From NCBI GenBank assembly GCA_029582155.1, contig CM055899.1, forward strand, positions 55,633,853-55,697,852: a stretch of 64,000 nucleotides of DNA. The letters run 5' to 3'. The DNA comes from Panopea generosa. Taxonomy: Eukaryota > Mollusca > Bivalvia > Adapedonta > Hiatellidae. Below, piece by piece: positions 52,041 to 63,400 of this stretch. The notes below the pieces were generated by a model, which did not search any database, had not been told where the DNA came from, and worked only from the letters and a program-made list of their open reading frames with translations. The stretch's first letter is position 1. Every line of letters starts with the position of its first letter. Position numbers and translations under genes: made by a program.

Positions 52041-52439
52041 ATTTCAAGATTTCGACATATTGAACGTGAAGAAGATCCGTTCTGGTCGGAATCCCCATCT
52101 AATATTTGTTTAAACACACATTATTACTTATGTTACAGAAACTAAACATCACGTGATCATACATATTTATCTATAACAAATTAACTAAAAAATTAAATAG
52201 CAAATTAATTTAAACAGAAGCTATAATAACATTAAATAAAGTTCTCTCCATGAATCTTTTATTGCAGAATAGATGTGGTGGAATCCTATATTTTCGGAGT
52301 GCTAAGACCGAGCTTTTTTCAAAATATCGTTCGCGAAATCAGATAATTGCGAGATTCATATAAACGACATAATTATGTGCATGGAATCTTTGCAAAGAGA
52401 TTCTTCTTTACTCTGCTTAACTCTCTGGTTTGCCATTTA

Positions 52440-52715
52440 TTCAAACCGTAAATATTACATAAAGTGTAATGATGAATGTAGCCAAGCAAAAAGTACAAAG
52501 TTCAACGTCTAAGAAAATTTAGATTTACGAATAGTAGAACAGACCTTCAACAGTTCAAAAGCGCAAATCATGCTTTTAAAAAAGGTGTATAAAAATGCTA
52601 AATTTTTATTCCAACAGAAACTTCGTCAAAAACTTGTCGAATGCAGTAAGAACCCAAAAATGTTTTGGAATACAATTAAAAGTTCAAACGTTAAAAATAA
52701 CGTCACTAGTACCAT
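52440..52715 (+). mobile_element. LINE fragment, linker region before the reverse transcriptase
   Basis: Reads in broken frames as CNDECSQAKSTKFN, RKFRFTNSRTDLQQF and FLFQQKLRQKLVECSKNPKM, then FWNTIKSSNVKNNVTS, the typical segment between the endonuclease and reverse transcriptase of non-LTR retrotransposons. At least two frameshifts are visible. The endonuclease part is absent, so the copy is 5'-truncated. It continues at about 54200 after an insertion. Confidence 0.7.
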
Positions 52716-54195
52716 TGTTTATTTTTACAAATTGGTTTAAATATATCTAAAGATTTCATGTCAATAATTATTTTCGAATGCAGCTATTTGTTGCATGTAT
52801 ATTTGTTAACTTTATCTCCAATTATTGCCATGACCACAATATCAACTTGTTTTACTTTTGATTTCATTTAAACAAGGTACATGTTATATTATATTTTACA
52901 GGGTGATCTGAATAAATGTCATAAAAGACATTTGATCATAAGCATGTTTCTGAAATAAACATATACTGATATATCGGTAAGGATCAGCTTGTACGTTTTG
53001 TCTGCGCCGATATCTCAATATATGGTGTCTATTTAACGTTTTATAATCCCTTGAAAATGTATTGTTACACCTCCCCGTTTTACTTTAATTGATAACTAAT
53101 AATTACTCTTGATACCTATTCTCATACTCTGTTTACATTGTACGTGCTACTTGGTTAGTTAAACATGTGTATGATTTTGTTTTGTTTTTAGGTTCCCATT
53201 TTCATACTATTAATAATTGTGTAATAATATCAATTCAATTTCAATTCAATTTTATGAGCAAACTATCAGCAAACATATGCCTTTGGCCATTTACAATATT
53301 TTTAAATCATATGGCAAAGACATGACAATTACATATTACAATCAATACATTTTGAATTGTTTAAGTATCATAGTATATATAACATAGATAACATAGATAA
53401 GAAACAGTAAAAAAACTGTAACACACAAAAATGCACACTGCCGCGCGAGCATATACTCATTTTTTCTACGTTTTTAAGCAAAACAACGAAATATACCAAT
53501 GCATTATGCCGCATAGTGTATCATGTTATTGGGTGCATCATACATGACCCATTCATGCATAATTACTGTAACGCTGTGTGGTTATATAATTTATCTGTGG
53601 ATTATTTCTAGAAGTCATAATTATTATTAGTAATTTATTTTTGGTCATCTTTATTTGTGCACGCCCTTGCCATTCGCAACCCTGTGTTTTAATCAAATTA
53701 TTGCTATATCTGGTCATGGATATTGATAATGAACAATTATTTCAAGCATTTTCTCCGTTTACTTTTGATCCCGTACTAGGAAACAGTTTATTTCTAGAAG
53801 TCATGATTTATTCTGTATTTTTTGCTTTTGTAATTTTCAATTTTGTACTCGCATGTCGTTCGAACCCCTGTGTTTGTTTATTGTTTCACCGCATACATTC
53901 CTGTTCACTGTCACTTTTGTTCACATGTTTTTGTGTCCAATGGTCACTCTTCATTAGAAATGATTACACGATATATCCTTTTAGGTAATGGATAATTTAG
54001 GCCTTTGGAGAGCTACCATTGGACTTTATTATAACAGTAGACAGCGGACACCTAGATCGTATACCTTTCACAAGTACCCACTTATACAGTTTTTAATTAC
54101 ATCCAAACGTATAATACATCGTTTAATAAGTGATATTCGTACCGTTAGTACTTATATTTTACAGTGTGTTTAACCTTCAGTTTGCATTGATAACT
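52716..54195. other. Segment inserted into the LINE
   Basis: About 1.5 kb separates the NNVTS and ISSKKWFNHF parts of one LINE reading. It is AT-rich and includes CAATTTCAATTCAATTTTAT, GAGCAAACTATC and CATATGGCAAAGACATGAC words of a dispersed-repeat type. At 53605-53900 two diverged tandem segments start TTTCTAGAAGTCAT and encode a hydrophobic stretch followed by C-x-x-x-P-C-like residues (CARPCHSQPC, ACRSNPCVC). No terminal repeats or target duplication were identified. Confidence 0.45.
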
Positions 54196-54199
54196 GTTT

Positions 54200-55520
54200 T
54201 GCCAAAATCTATCTCTAGCAAGAAGTGGTTTAATCATTTTCAAAATTTATTAAACACACAAACTACGGATTATGGTACTAATAATTTCCCGAATATAACT
54301 CGTAATGTTGAAAATTAGTATCTTAATACAGATATAACTGACAATGAAAAAAGGGCCCCAGGGCCCGATGGGGTGGGTATGCTTCTTTATAAACACACAG
54401 CTTTTCTCATATTACCATATTTAACTAAACTGTTTAATGATATTTTTTCAAGTGGAAATGCACCCGATGCATGGCGTGAAGGTATTATAACACCTATACA
54501 CAAACATAGTTCCACATTAGACCCACATAATTATAGGGGTATCTTATTGATAAACGCTCTATGTAAAATATTTACTTGTATTTTGAATAACAGATTGAAA
54601 ATCTGGTGTGACGAAAACAATATCATTGATGAATCTCAGGCAGGTTTTCGAAAAGGTTACTCAACCATAGATAATATATTTAGTTTAATGTCAATATCTC
54701 AGAAATACTTATCGAATCCGAGAGGTAGATTTTATTGTATTTGCATAGATTTTTCGAAAGCTTTTGACTCCATTCATCACAATAGTTTATTGGATGCGAT
54801 AAAAAGGAAACGTATAGATGGCCAAATATTAACTGTGTTCCAATCAATGTACAGTAAACTTAGATTATGTGTGAGGATTGGTCATGGGCTTTCAGATTTT
54901 TTTTAATGTAACATCGGAACAAGGTAAGGTTGTATTTGCAGTCCTATTATATTTTGCCTGTTCATAAATGATCTTATAGATTATTTAAAAAAATACTTTT
55001 AGTCAAGGAATATAAAATTATGTAACAGAAGACATGTGCACCCTCTACTCTCTTTTTTACGCTGATGATGTTTTTAATTTTAGTGAAACAGCTATCCAAT
55101 TACAACGGCAAATCAAATGTATATCTAATGTTTGTAATTCAGTCCACATGAAAATCAATTGAGATAAAACTAAAATAATAGTCTTTAGAAATGGGGGTGC
55201 TTTAAGAAACTACGAAAAATGGTATTTCAATCAAAAGCTTATTGAGGTTGTTTCTATGTACACATATTTAGGCATTTATATGACACCAAAACTTGTGTGG
55301 ACTAAGACACATGAATATGCATCGAAACAAGCCCTAAAATATATTGCATGTATATTTAAATATCAGCATAATTCTGAACAGTTTAGCCAGAAGGATATTT
55401 TCAAATTATTTGATAGCATGGTCAAGCCCATTTCATGCTCGGTGCAGAAATATGGGAGTATCCGTTTATTGATAAGCTGGAGAAAGTTCATTTAAAATTT
55501 TGCTGACAATACTGTTCTTT
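54200..55520 (+). mobile_element. LINE (non-LTR retrotransposon) reverse transcriptase, decayed
   Basis: Starts ISSKKWFNHFQNLL, passes an in-frame TAG at 54316, then RAPGPDGVGMLLYK, AWREGIITPIHK, NYRGILLINALCKIF, QAGFRKGYSTIDNI and FYCICIDFSKAFDSIHH (RT motif A), which is open from 54373 to 54906. After a frame change come CSPIIFCLFINDLIDYL, the catalytic YADD at 55058-55069, KTKIIVFRNGG and YTYLGIYMTPKLVW. The order is that of a jockey/CR1-like LINE; the clade is uncertain. It encodes the enzyme that copies element RNA into the genome. This copy is not functional: it has several stops and frameshifts and lacks an endonuclease. Confidence 0.88.
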
Positions 55521-55584
55521 TCCTCAACAGACAGCTTGATTTTAGAAATCCGAAGATTTATTATTGTGACGTGACATGAAAAAC

Positions 55585-56945
55585 GAAGTGTCTATCGGCA
55601 CGACGGTCGTGCCCATTTTTTTTTGTCCTATCCGCACAACAGTCGTGTCCGTTATTGTCTTTATCGCAGGACGGTCGTGCCCATTACTGCCCTTATCCAC
55701 ACGACAGTAATGCCGATATTGTTTCTTACTGGCATGACAGGGGTGCTCGACAAGGGAAGTAAGTCACGGCAGATAGTCAAGCGGTGTAAGTATATATCCG
55801 GGCATTTTCCAGCATTTTCAAAATTTGTTTGAGAGTGATAGGATCTGACACTTGTCCTTTCATACAGAATTTTATCAAACGAGTTCAAAACTTTTCTTGG
55901 ACGAGTTAAATAAAATGCTGAAGTTTTATAAATATGCAAATCAATACAAAGGTCCGGTAAATCGGCATTCTTTCAAAGACGTTCAAGAATGTATTACACA
56001 TAGTAAACACGGGTTGATATGTGATAAACATGAATAAAAGAAAGAGTTGAGAGGAAGATAGAGAGGAAGAGAGAAAGAAAGGGCGAAATTGTTGTTGCTT
56101 GTTTTGTCTGTTTCCTTTTTCTTTATACAGCGTTTCCTACCTCTACTCTATTGTTCTCTCAAGGCTGGCTCGAGCTTCCATCTGGATGTTAACAAGTTGG
56201 TCCTAAAGTAATTTGGGAATGTTTGAGGGGGACATATAAATCGTCACTCTTTTATTGGATTTTTCACAGGCATTTGTATAGCTTTCGAAATTTGAGGCTT
56301 TCTCTACATTGTTATATAATGCACCAATCAGAATGTTTTTACATATTCCGGAATGCAGGTACTAAAATTGCTGCCCACACGACCTTATTGTTTCCATGGA
56401 AATAAAACGATATATTTTAAAACGTTTACTGTTCACATGACGCTTGTGATTTAGTTATTTTGCTGTGTTAGAAAAGTATGCTCTGAATAAAAGCTTGCAT
56501 ATGTTTTAGACGGCATGTTGTTATATTTCCATAAATTGTTTCCTATAAAAACCTAACTGCAGCTGTACAAGTTACCAAATAGTTATTGCTCTTAATAAAG
56601 CGTTTGCCAGCGATGTATGACTAAAATCCCTCTTATGCCTTGGACAATCATGTTATTCGGATGTTTTCATATGGTAGCCTTCCTGGTATTGATAGAGGGA
56701 TTGTCTTGTGACGTCTTGTCTGCTGCATGTTGTATTATACTATCTTGTCTTTTGATTGTTTGGTTGCATGTATTGTCAAGTCTTGTCTATATTCCTTTTG
56801 TTGACTCCTTTCAAGTTTTGTCTAATATTAATTCCCTCAATTCGTTATTTCTCTTTACTCATGTCCTATGTAAATTAAAATGATCCCGTCGTGCCGATAA
56901 GGAAAATAATCTACACGACGGTCGTGACGATAGTCTTGTCCTTGA
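55585..56945. repeat. Module bounded by GCACGAC/GTCGTGC palindromes
   Basis: The left border has about five spaced units of GGCACGACGGTCGTGCCC and variants (55598-55740), each a near-perfect palindrome. The right border has CCGTCGTGCCGATAAGG and ACACGACGGTCGTGACG (56884-56930) in the opposite order, so TATCGGCACGACGG occurs inverted at both ends. The interior is unremarkable, with a GA-rich run at 56036-56090. The open frame at 56617-56883 is made of repeated TGTCTTGTC words and is not called. Confidence 0.6.
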
Positions 56946-56949
56946 TATT

Positions 56950-58215
56950 TGGTCTGCCCATTCATTCCGGCCAACTCGCTCGGGAATTATTGGATTTAGG
57001 ATAGTTGTTTTGTTGCATTTATCGCGGGACGCGATTTAATCGACAAGAACATACTGACTGTAAAGCACGCATTACAGAAGCAGAAAATAACATAGTCATG
57101 TTTCTGAACAAAAAGTTCATAAAATAACTTTATTTATATGATAGCATTTAGATAATCAATGTTAAATATTTGATCCTAAAATATCGGACTTATAAGTTAT
57201 GCCTCTTTAAAGGATACTACGTGTAGTCTATAAACAGTTATTTCACTATCACTGTAATATATAGATTATAGTTTTAATACAACTTAATGCAAACATTAGC
57301 GCATACCAATTCATGTTTTATATTAACTTGTCTTTTAATTAGAATTTCTTTTAAAATCAATGCAAAATCTGGTACATACCAGCGCATGCTTTAGGTATGG
57401 CTACAACAATATCAATACAATAATGAACAATGTTGCACTTCTTGTTATAATATATAAAGATAAACGTTGTCTAAACTGATTGTTTATATCTTTTTAAAGA
57501 CAGCCCAATAATATTTGGCTCCAATTAGATATACAAATCTTAAAAAGAATTACCAGTTACCAATACACATTATATAAGAAACAAACGGATACTGAGCGTA
57601 ATCTTTACATTTGTCATTTCATATATTAATCAATGTTCAATTTATATCCCTATGGACAATTGACCCTAGACATTAGCATACAGAATGCAGAACATTTACC
57701 CAGAACAACGCACATGAAGTTTAATAAACATTTGAGTTTCAGAATATTTATATTGTATTTAAAATTTAGCAATGGCAATCATATAAAATTTGTAAAATAC
57801 GAAAATAGAATACACGATTTCGAAGTTACCTGGCCTTTGGGTCACTTGATTGAATATACTGACTACAGATGGCAATTTTATACCTTTCTTATCAATTTAA
57901 ACGTTAGTTGACGTTGCTATAACTGAAGCTGTCTTCCATATTCTGGAGCGCGTGGTCCAATAATAGAGCACCGAACCGGATGGAAAACGTAAGAAAAAGA
58001 ATAAATTTAAAATTAAAATCAGATGAAAATGTATTAGTAAAAACATGCAACTAAACCAACCTTTATATCAGGAATCATGATTATCAATGATTTATATGAA
58101 ATTATTAGAATAAAAGATGAGTTGGTTCTTAACCGACCTTGTTATGTTGGGATGACTATTTTAGAATTAAGTAATATTTAATGTACGATTTTCATTACAA
58201 TAACATTTTTAAAAT
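56950..58215. other. Non-coding AT-rich DNA
   Basis: Contains one 92-codon plus frame (57633-57911) with no recognised domain, and a short SINE-B head at 57945-57985 (GGAGCGCGTGGTCCAATAAT, AGAGCACC). Nothing else was recognised. Confidence 0.45.
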
Positions 58216-58219
58216 AATA

Positions 58220-58718
58220 CAAAAAGGAAAGAGCAAAATTATTATTTACAGACACAAACAGTTTATGATATGAAATAAAAATAGAAGATATTTACAAAGA
58301 TTTGGAAGTAGGTAAAGATATTTTTGATAACAGCGATTACCCGAGAGACAGTCCGTTCTTTTTTGATAATAACAAAAAGGTTATTGGGAAAACGAAAAAT
58401 GAGGCTGCTAGGATTCCAATTGCTGAATTTGTTGGTTTAAGGAGTAAGATGTATTCGTATAAATTAGGAAGTAGAAATATTAAAGAATGTAAGGGGATGA
58501 CTATAGGTGTTATTAAAAAAAATATAACTCATGAGGATTATAAAGATACGTTTTTTAATGAGAGTAAAACAATACATGTGATAAAAACAATAAAATCAGA
58601 TAAACATCAAGTAAAAAGTTATGAAATAAATAAAATTAATTTGTCGTGTTTCGATAATAAAATATATATTTTAGATGACTGGATTAACACAATTCCATAT
58701 GGTCATTATTCTAAGTAA
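58220..58718 (+). pseudogene. Fossil fragment of Polinton/Maverick-type DNA polymerase B (C-terminal part)
   Basis: The reading has KKVIGKTKNEAARIPIAEFV, GLRSKMYSYKLG, a CKGMTIGVIKKNITHEDYK stretch and ends near ILDDWINTIPYGHYSK. This is the C-terminal region of protein-primed family B polymerases carried by Polintons (self-synthesising elements with capsid genes). Only this end of the polymerase is present; no capsid, integrase or protease gene was recognised nearby. The element is broken, with a few breaks besides the loss of most of its length. Divergence suggests an old insertion. It lies about 330 bp inside the right long inverted-repeat arm, so it may be a remnant of the element that those arms bounded. 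Confidence 0.75.
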
Positions 58719-58749
58719 GAGTTGAAATCGGGGTGACTTTTTATAGATT

Positions 58750-58872
58750 AATAGTAGTCTAGTAAAGGTTTATTGCAGCAAACTTTTCCACGGGCGGGAA
58801 TGATCAGCGAGCCTGGGTAATTGGCGGTGGGAAAAGTGTGCTGAAACCAACCTTTACTATACTACTACTATA
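58750..58872. mobile_element. Small palindromic MITE
   Basis: The left arm AGTAGTCTAGTAAAGGTTTA, GCAAACTTTTCCAC pairs with the right arm GTGGGAAAAGTGTGCTGAAA, CCTTTACTATACTACTACT. About 120 bp, nearly all hairpin, placed just after the polymerase B fossil. Confidence 0.65.
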
Positions 58873-59044
58873 TTATTGTGAACGGGTTTGCAAATTACTA
58901 AGTTTATTTCAATGAAAACCCGAGACATAGGTGCAAAGTAATTAACATAACATAAACCATGTTTTCACTCATCGTTGATTGGTGTACGCCCTTTATTGTG
59001 TTGCTGGTTTATGGCCTCATATTCATGTATATATTATCACTCAG

Positions 59045-60198
59045 ATCTTTCTACTTGTTAAGCCTGACACATTCTCCATGATAACTGACATATGCCAATG
59101 TTTCATTTATATTCGTCTCTTACCGCTGATTCATGTTGGGAATATTATTAGATATAATCATTTCCGGAGATTGGTGTGTTTGAGTACTTGTTTGCCTTTC
59201 AGGATTCCAGGAATGTTTTGTTTAACTTATCGTCTGTTATATCTCGATGGCATAAACTATCCAAACAAACAAAATAAATCCACTGGGTAACCGTTTGCAA
59301 ATATGCTTTTGAAGGAGCAAACGTCAAAGTTGATATTCTAAAATGCAACGTGCACATTCTATAAATAATGAAATTATAATCATGAAATACATCATATAAT
59401 AGTCGCGGTCATCCAGATGCAAACTCCCTTTTCTGTGGTGTTGGTTAGTATAACTGTCTTACTGCAGTGCAATAGAAAAATTGACGAACAACTAAAGACC
59501 TTTATATTTATCTGAATTAATTTGTTTATTTCGTCAACACTTTACGCTTCGGCCATACAACCACAATAATTGCTTTTGATACGTCTGCTTATAGCACGAC
59601 TGCTACATGTAATACTACGACTTCTAGTAATACGACTGTTAACCAGAGGGGGCGGGAAGATACATATGATAGATAGACATTTTTAGTGCTATATGGGAAC
59701 ATCTTGAGTATGATGCTTATTTGTGATTCAATTATATTGTTTAGATATGTGTACAGAGAGTATTAGTGACTTATTTTAAGGATCCTGAGTACTAATATTA
59801 GTAAACAAGAAAAACAAACAACGTTGTAGTAGTATTGTATGCATTCTATACTGTAACACTAGTATTCGTTTTTGTGATTGACTGATGTATTACTAAATTA
59901 ATGCATTAATGTTTTTGCGACTACTAGCAATATTATTTTTGGTCGACCTATTTTAAGATTTAAATGCAAAATTCGAAAACAACATATGTATATTTATTTG
60001 TTCATAAGATGGTTTATACAGGTAGAAAAAGGAAGTTGGGTGTACCAGTTAAACATGTTTAATCTCCTCATGTTATGGTGGTTCTGCTACTGACCGTTTT
60101 AAGTGATGACTTCTTTTCTCACTGTTTCTGTATGTACGTATTTTACAAATGATTATTCTATGTACTAACTATATTTATATGCTGCTGTGATGGAAATT
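59045..60198 (-). repeat. Right arm of the long inverted repeat pair
   Basis: Reverse complement of 34836-36886 without the minisatellite-bearing insert: TGCTGCTGTGATGGAAAT at the outer end, TACAACCACAATAATTGC in the middle, CTTGTTAAGCCTGACACATT at the inner end. It encodes nothing recognisable; the open frame 58979-59290 overlaps it by chance. Confidence 0.8.
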
Positions 60199-60444
60199 GC
60201 TTGTGAATGTTACGTTTCGCGTTAGGCATATTTACTCTTATTTATGAACGGTCAACACCGAGTCGTTTCCAATGTTAATATCTAAGTACCAATGCAACAC
60301 ATATGCTATTCTGATTCACATACACATACATACAGACAATCGAGTTGTATAAGATTCTCATATGTATATCGATAAATACTTTACACAATATTACTAAACG
60401 GTTTTGATGTTCATTAGCAACACCTACATTAATTTTAAAATGAT

Positions 60445-60595
60445 GTGTTAGTGCAGTTGATATGGTGTTGGCCACTCATGCCAGATATTGCAGGTTCAAT
60501 CCAAGGCTCGGACCGATAGTCTCTCAAACGATATTCTCAGTAGTGATTCTATCCTGGAAACGGCATCGTTGTATGCCCTGAAATATACATAATCT
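60445..60595 (+). mobile_element. tRNA-derived SINE, family-B-like
   Basis: GCAGTTGATATGGTGTTGGC (A box), GCAGGTTCAATCCAAGGC (box B) and a tail AGTAGTGATTCTATCCTGGA resembling the family B tail. Confidence 0.6.
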
Positions 60596-60617
60596 TAAAA
60601 GTAAAACAAAAAACAGG

Positions 60618-60695
60618 TTGGAAGTGTATTGGATAGAGAATAGTTGGCTAATCACGCCAAACGTTTCGGATTCGATCCGCATCTCGACACCATTT
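60618..60695 (+). mobile_element. tRNA-like SINE head
   Basis: GTGTATTGGATAGAGAATAG and TCGGATTCGATCCGCATCTC (a box B with a pairing T-stem). A second SINE head within 180 bp of the previous one. Confidence 0.55.
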
Positions 60696-60699
60696 ATTT

Positions 60700-63080
60700 T
60701 AAAAAAAACACTCAGTACGTGTTCTATTTGTTCCATACACACAAGCAAAACTTCTTATTTGTGTGTTCACTACGACAATAAGTTCTTAAATGACCATGCG
60801 AGACTCTATTTTGATTGCAGGCAAAGTGATGACCGCTTTTGTTCGGTTAAAGCTTTTAGGCATGGTAATATCTTCATTACAACTACATGTACCTACACAT
60901 TAATGAAGCATCGCATATGTGTCTTCATGAACATTAAAAGGGCTCAAGGTTAAAGTCGGATAAACAGAGTTATCGTTCTTTTATATAAACAAATATATTA
61001 AGAGTGTTTTTCTCTGCAAACTCATATATCAGTTTCTACATGTCATGTGTCAATGAATATTCAAATATGTGTCTTCAAAACCATTTAAAGGGGAGAGGAA
61101 GGGTAATCATCCTAGAGGACATCGTGATCTCTTATAAGTAATTGTAATAACAACTTACATCGTGATGTACTTTCAAATGGAAATACTCCCGACATACACC
61201 ATGCAGCAACACACCATACGTTTGCTGAATGGTTAAGTACCAGCCCCAGCTTGGGAGAATTAAATATGTTTTTTTTAATTCTAAGATAGTGCATACTATG
61301 CTAGTGCTTATCAAGCATTACATTACAGATAACACAACATCGGTACCACGCCTTTTCGCATTTATGTTATCATTAATTTCGAAACTTTAGCGTCGTCATG
61401 GTTGGGACAAAGGTTAGTTGTCGTTGTTTTAGTGTGCGTATTAAATACTGCTGTTTTGACTTGATTAAGGTGACCAAATAATTTATCCGAAGGGTATTTT
61501 CCTTCCGATAGATTACATATACTTATCGTAGCTTGATTGATTTTGGAGTGAAATACATGTGTTTATTGCTACCTCCGTACGTCTTTAGGAACGTTTTGTT
61601 CACATTATCCTGCTTTCAGGTACGACGAAACTGAGGAGGGTGCGTTTCATATACATTGAAAACAGGTTTAACTTCTCCAGAGATGGCTTTGTCATGTTCT
61701 ATTCAAAGGCGATACAATTCCAATTATAAGAAGTTACAACAGAATATTTGAATACAGAAGTTGCTTACTGGTACGTTGAGTTGTTGTTGAAACGTTGTTG
61801 CCGACACAACACAAAAACTTGACATTTGTCATTTTGGCGGGTTACCAACCGGACAGAACGACAATACGCCGAGGCAACAAAGTGATGGACGTGAGTGTGG
61901 CGAGTTTCTTTTTAAATATGATATGTTTTGTAAACAAGTCTTAATGTCACAAGTAGAGCATACATGACCATACAATTAAAATTAAGTCCTCAAATGCACT
62001 AAAATAACATACATCTGTTAAAATCCAAATATAAGTCAATGCTTAACACCAGTTATGTCTTATTGCACTGTATGCAACTCAAACCAATCCGAAAATATTT
62101 TGATTCAAATTACATACAAGTAGGACTTGTTTAGTGCAATAATCCTGCTACCGTCGCTAAAAAGGGGACGCAAAATTAGCTATATATATATATTAAAGCT
62201 AGAGCTTTGTTATTTTCGTGTTTACTGTAAATGTTGTTATGGTTCGGTGACATTTCTCTCTATCTATCGGTTTTCGTTCATTTGTACTTGATACGGTTTT
62301 CGGGGGAAATGATCAGTCTAGTTTTTGTTGTTAAATGGTATTTAACGATAGGAAATCAGTTTTGTGTGTTCAATTTTTATATATAACTAATGAATTTACG
62401 ATACATTACAGGTAAAGTACAGGTAAATTGATAAAAGTGACAAAGGGAACTGTTAAAAAATTTATGGCAGTCGGTTATATATGTGTGCACTGCCGCTTTA
62501 AATGCGAAACACAAAATAAAATATTGTAGTATGCATGTCAACAACATACATAACATACCCTTCAAGACAAAGAGCTAAATTTGAGTGGTGAAACGGGCAA
62601 ATTTGGTTATACGAAATTGCCATTTTCATAATTAATACCACTTGATTTAAATAAAAGATGAACGTTATTGTACAGTGGGAATACGATTAACCTGAAGAAC
62701 GAATACGAACAGCTACTCATGATAATGGAAATTACTATATCGATATGATCAAACAAATAGGCGTTCCGGTGACAAACTCCGCTCTCTGTCATTATCTAAA
62801 ATTACTTCACGCTAAATCTCAGATAAGTTTTAAATAGACAACTCTTCTGATATAGTTCTGATCCATAAAGAAATTTAGTACTTATATTAGCTACAATTTG
62901 AAAATATATGTTATGTTTTGAGTTGATATATCATAGAGAATTCACAATTATTTTTTTATTTTTCATACTTTTACAGTAAAAACATGAAATGGTATTTTTT
63001 TGTTTTCAATAGTAAATTTATAAAAAAAGAATAGATGTCCAAGTGCTGCAACGTCGATCCCGCCAGTATAAATATGTATT
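60700..63080. other. Non-coding DNA, nothing assigned
   Basis: No exon recognised. 61985-62045 matches the shared segment at 28100-28165 (AAGTCCTCAAATGCACTAAA, CATCTGTTAAAATCC). Near 61840-61895 the sequence is GC-richer and holds ATGGAC directly followed by GTGAGT, a possible but unsupported first exon. Confidence 0.4.
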
Positions 63081-63084
63081 GAAC

Positions 63085-63400
63085 GTTGATTATGTAGAAC
63101 ATTTTAGGCACATTATTTTTTTATATGACAATGATTTACAAGATAAGAAGTGGACACACAATTTTGTATCTATTTCTGGTCTAAAACCAAGTGTGACCTT
63201 AACCTCTGAGCTACAGAACTGGGTCTTTGGTGCGACTCATCGTTTGATTATGATGAACAATAATTTTGTGACATGATATTTCTAAATCGGTTAAATGGTT
63301 ACATGATATGGAGCAGACACGAAACTATGTACATGTTTCTGACCTTAAACCACTGTGTGACCTTGACATTTTAGATATAGACATTCGTAAGTCTTAAGAT
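63085..63400. repeat. Dispersed repeat with two tandem units of about 165 bp
   Basis: GACACACAATTTTGTATC at 63151 and GACACGAAACTATGTACATG at 63316 each precede TTCTG, C(T)TAAACCA and GTGTGACCTT(A/G)AC. The type is one I associate with bivalve repeats. The open frame 63043-63276 is part of it. Confidence 0.5.

Noticed and set aside
57633-57911. 92-codon plus frame as an additional gene of the Polinton-type fossil
   Set aside because: I recognise no polymerase, capsid or other family motif in it, so it is left unassigned.
61840-61900. First exon with ATGGAC directly before GTGAGT
   Set aside because: Only two codons long and no downstream exon was recognised; a chance match cannot be excluded.
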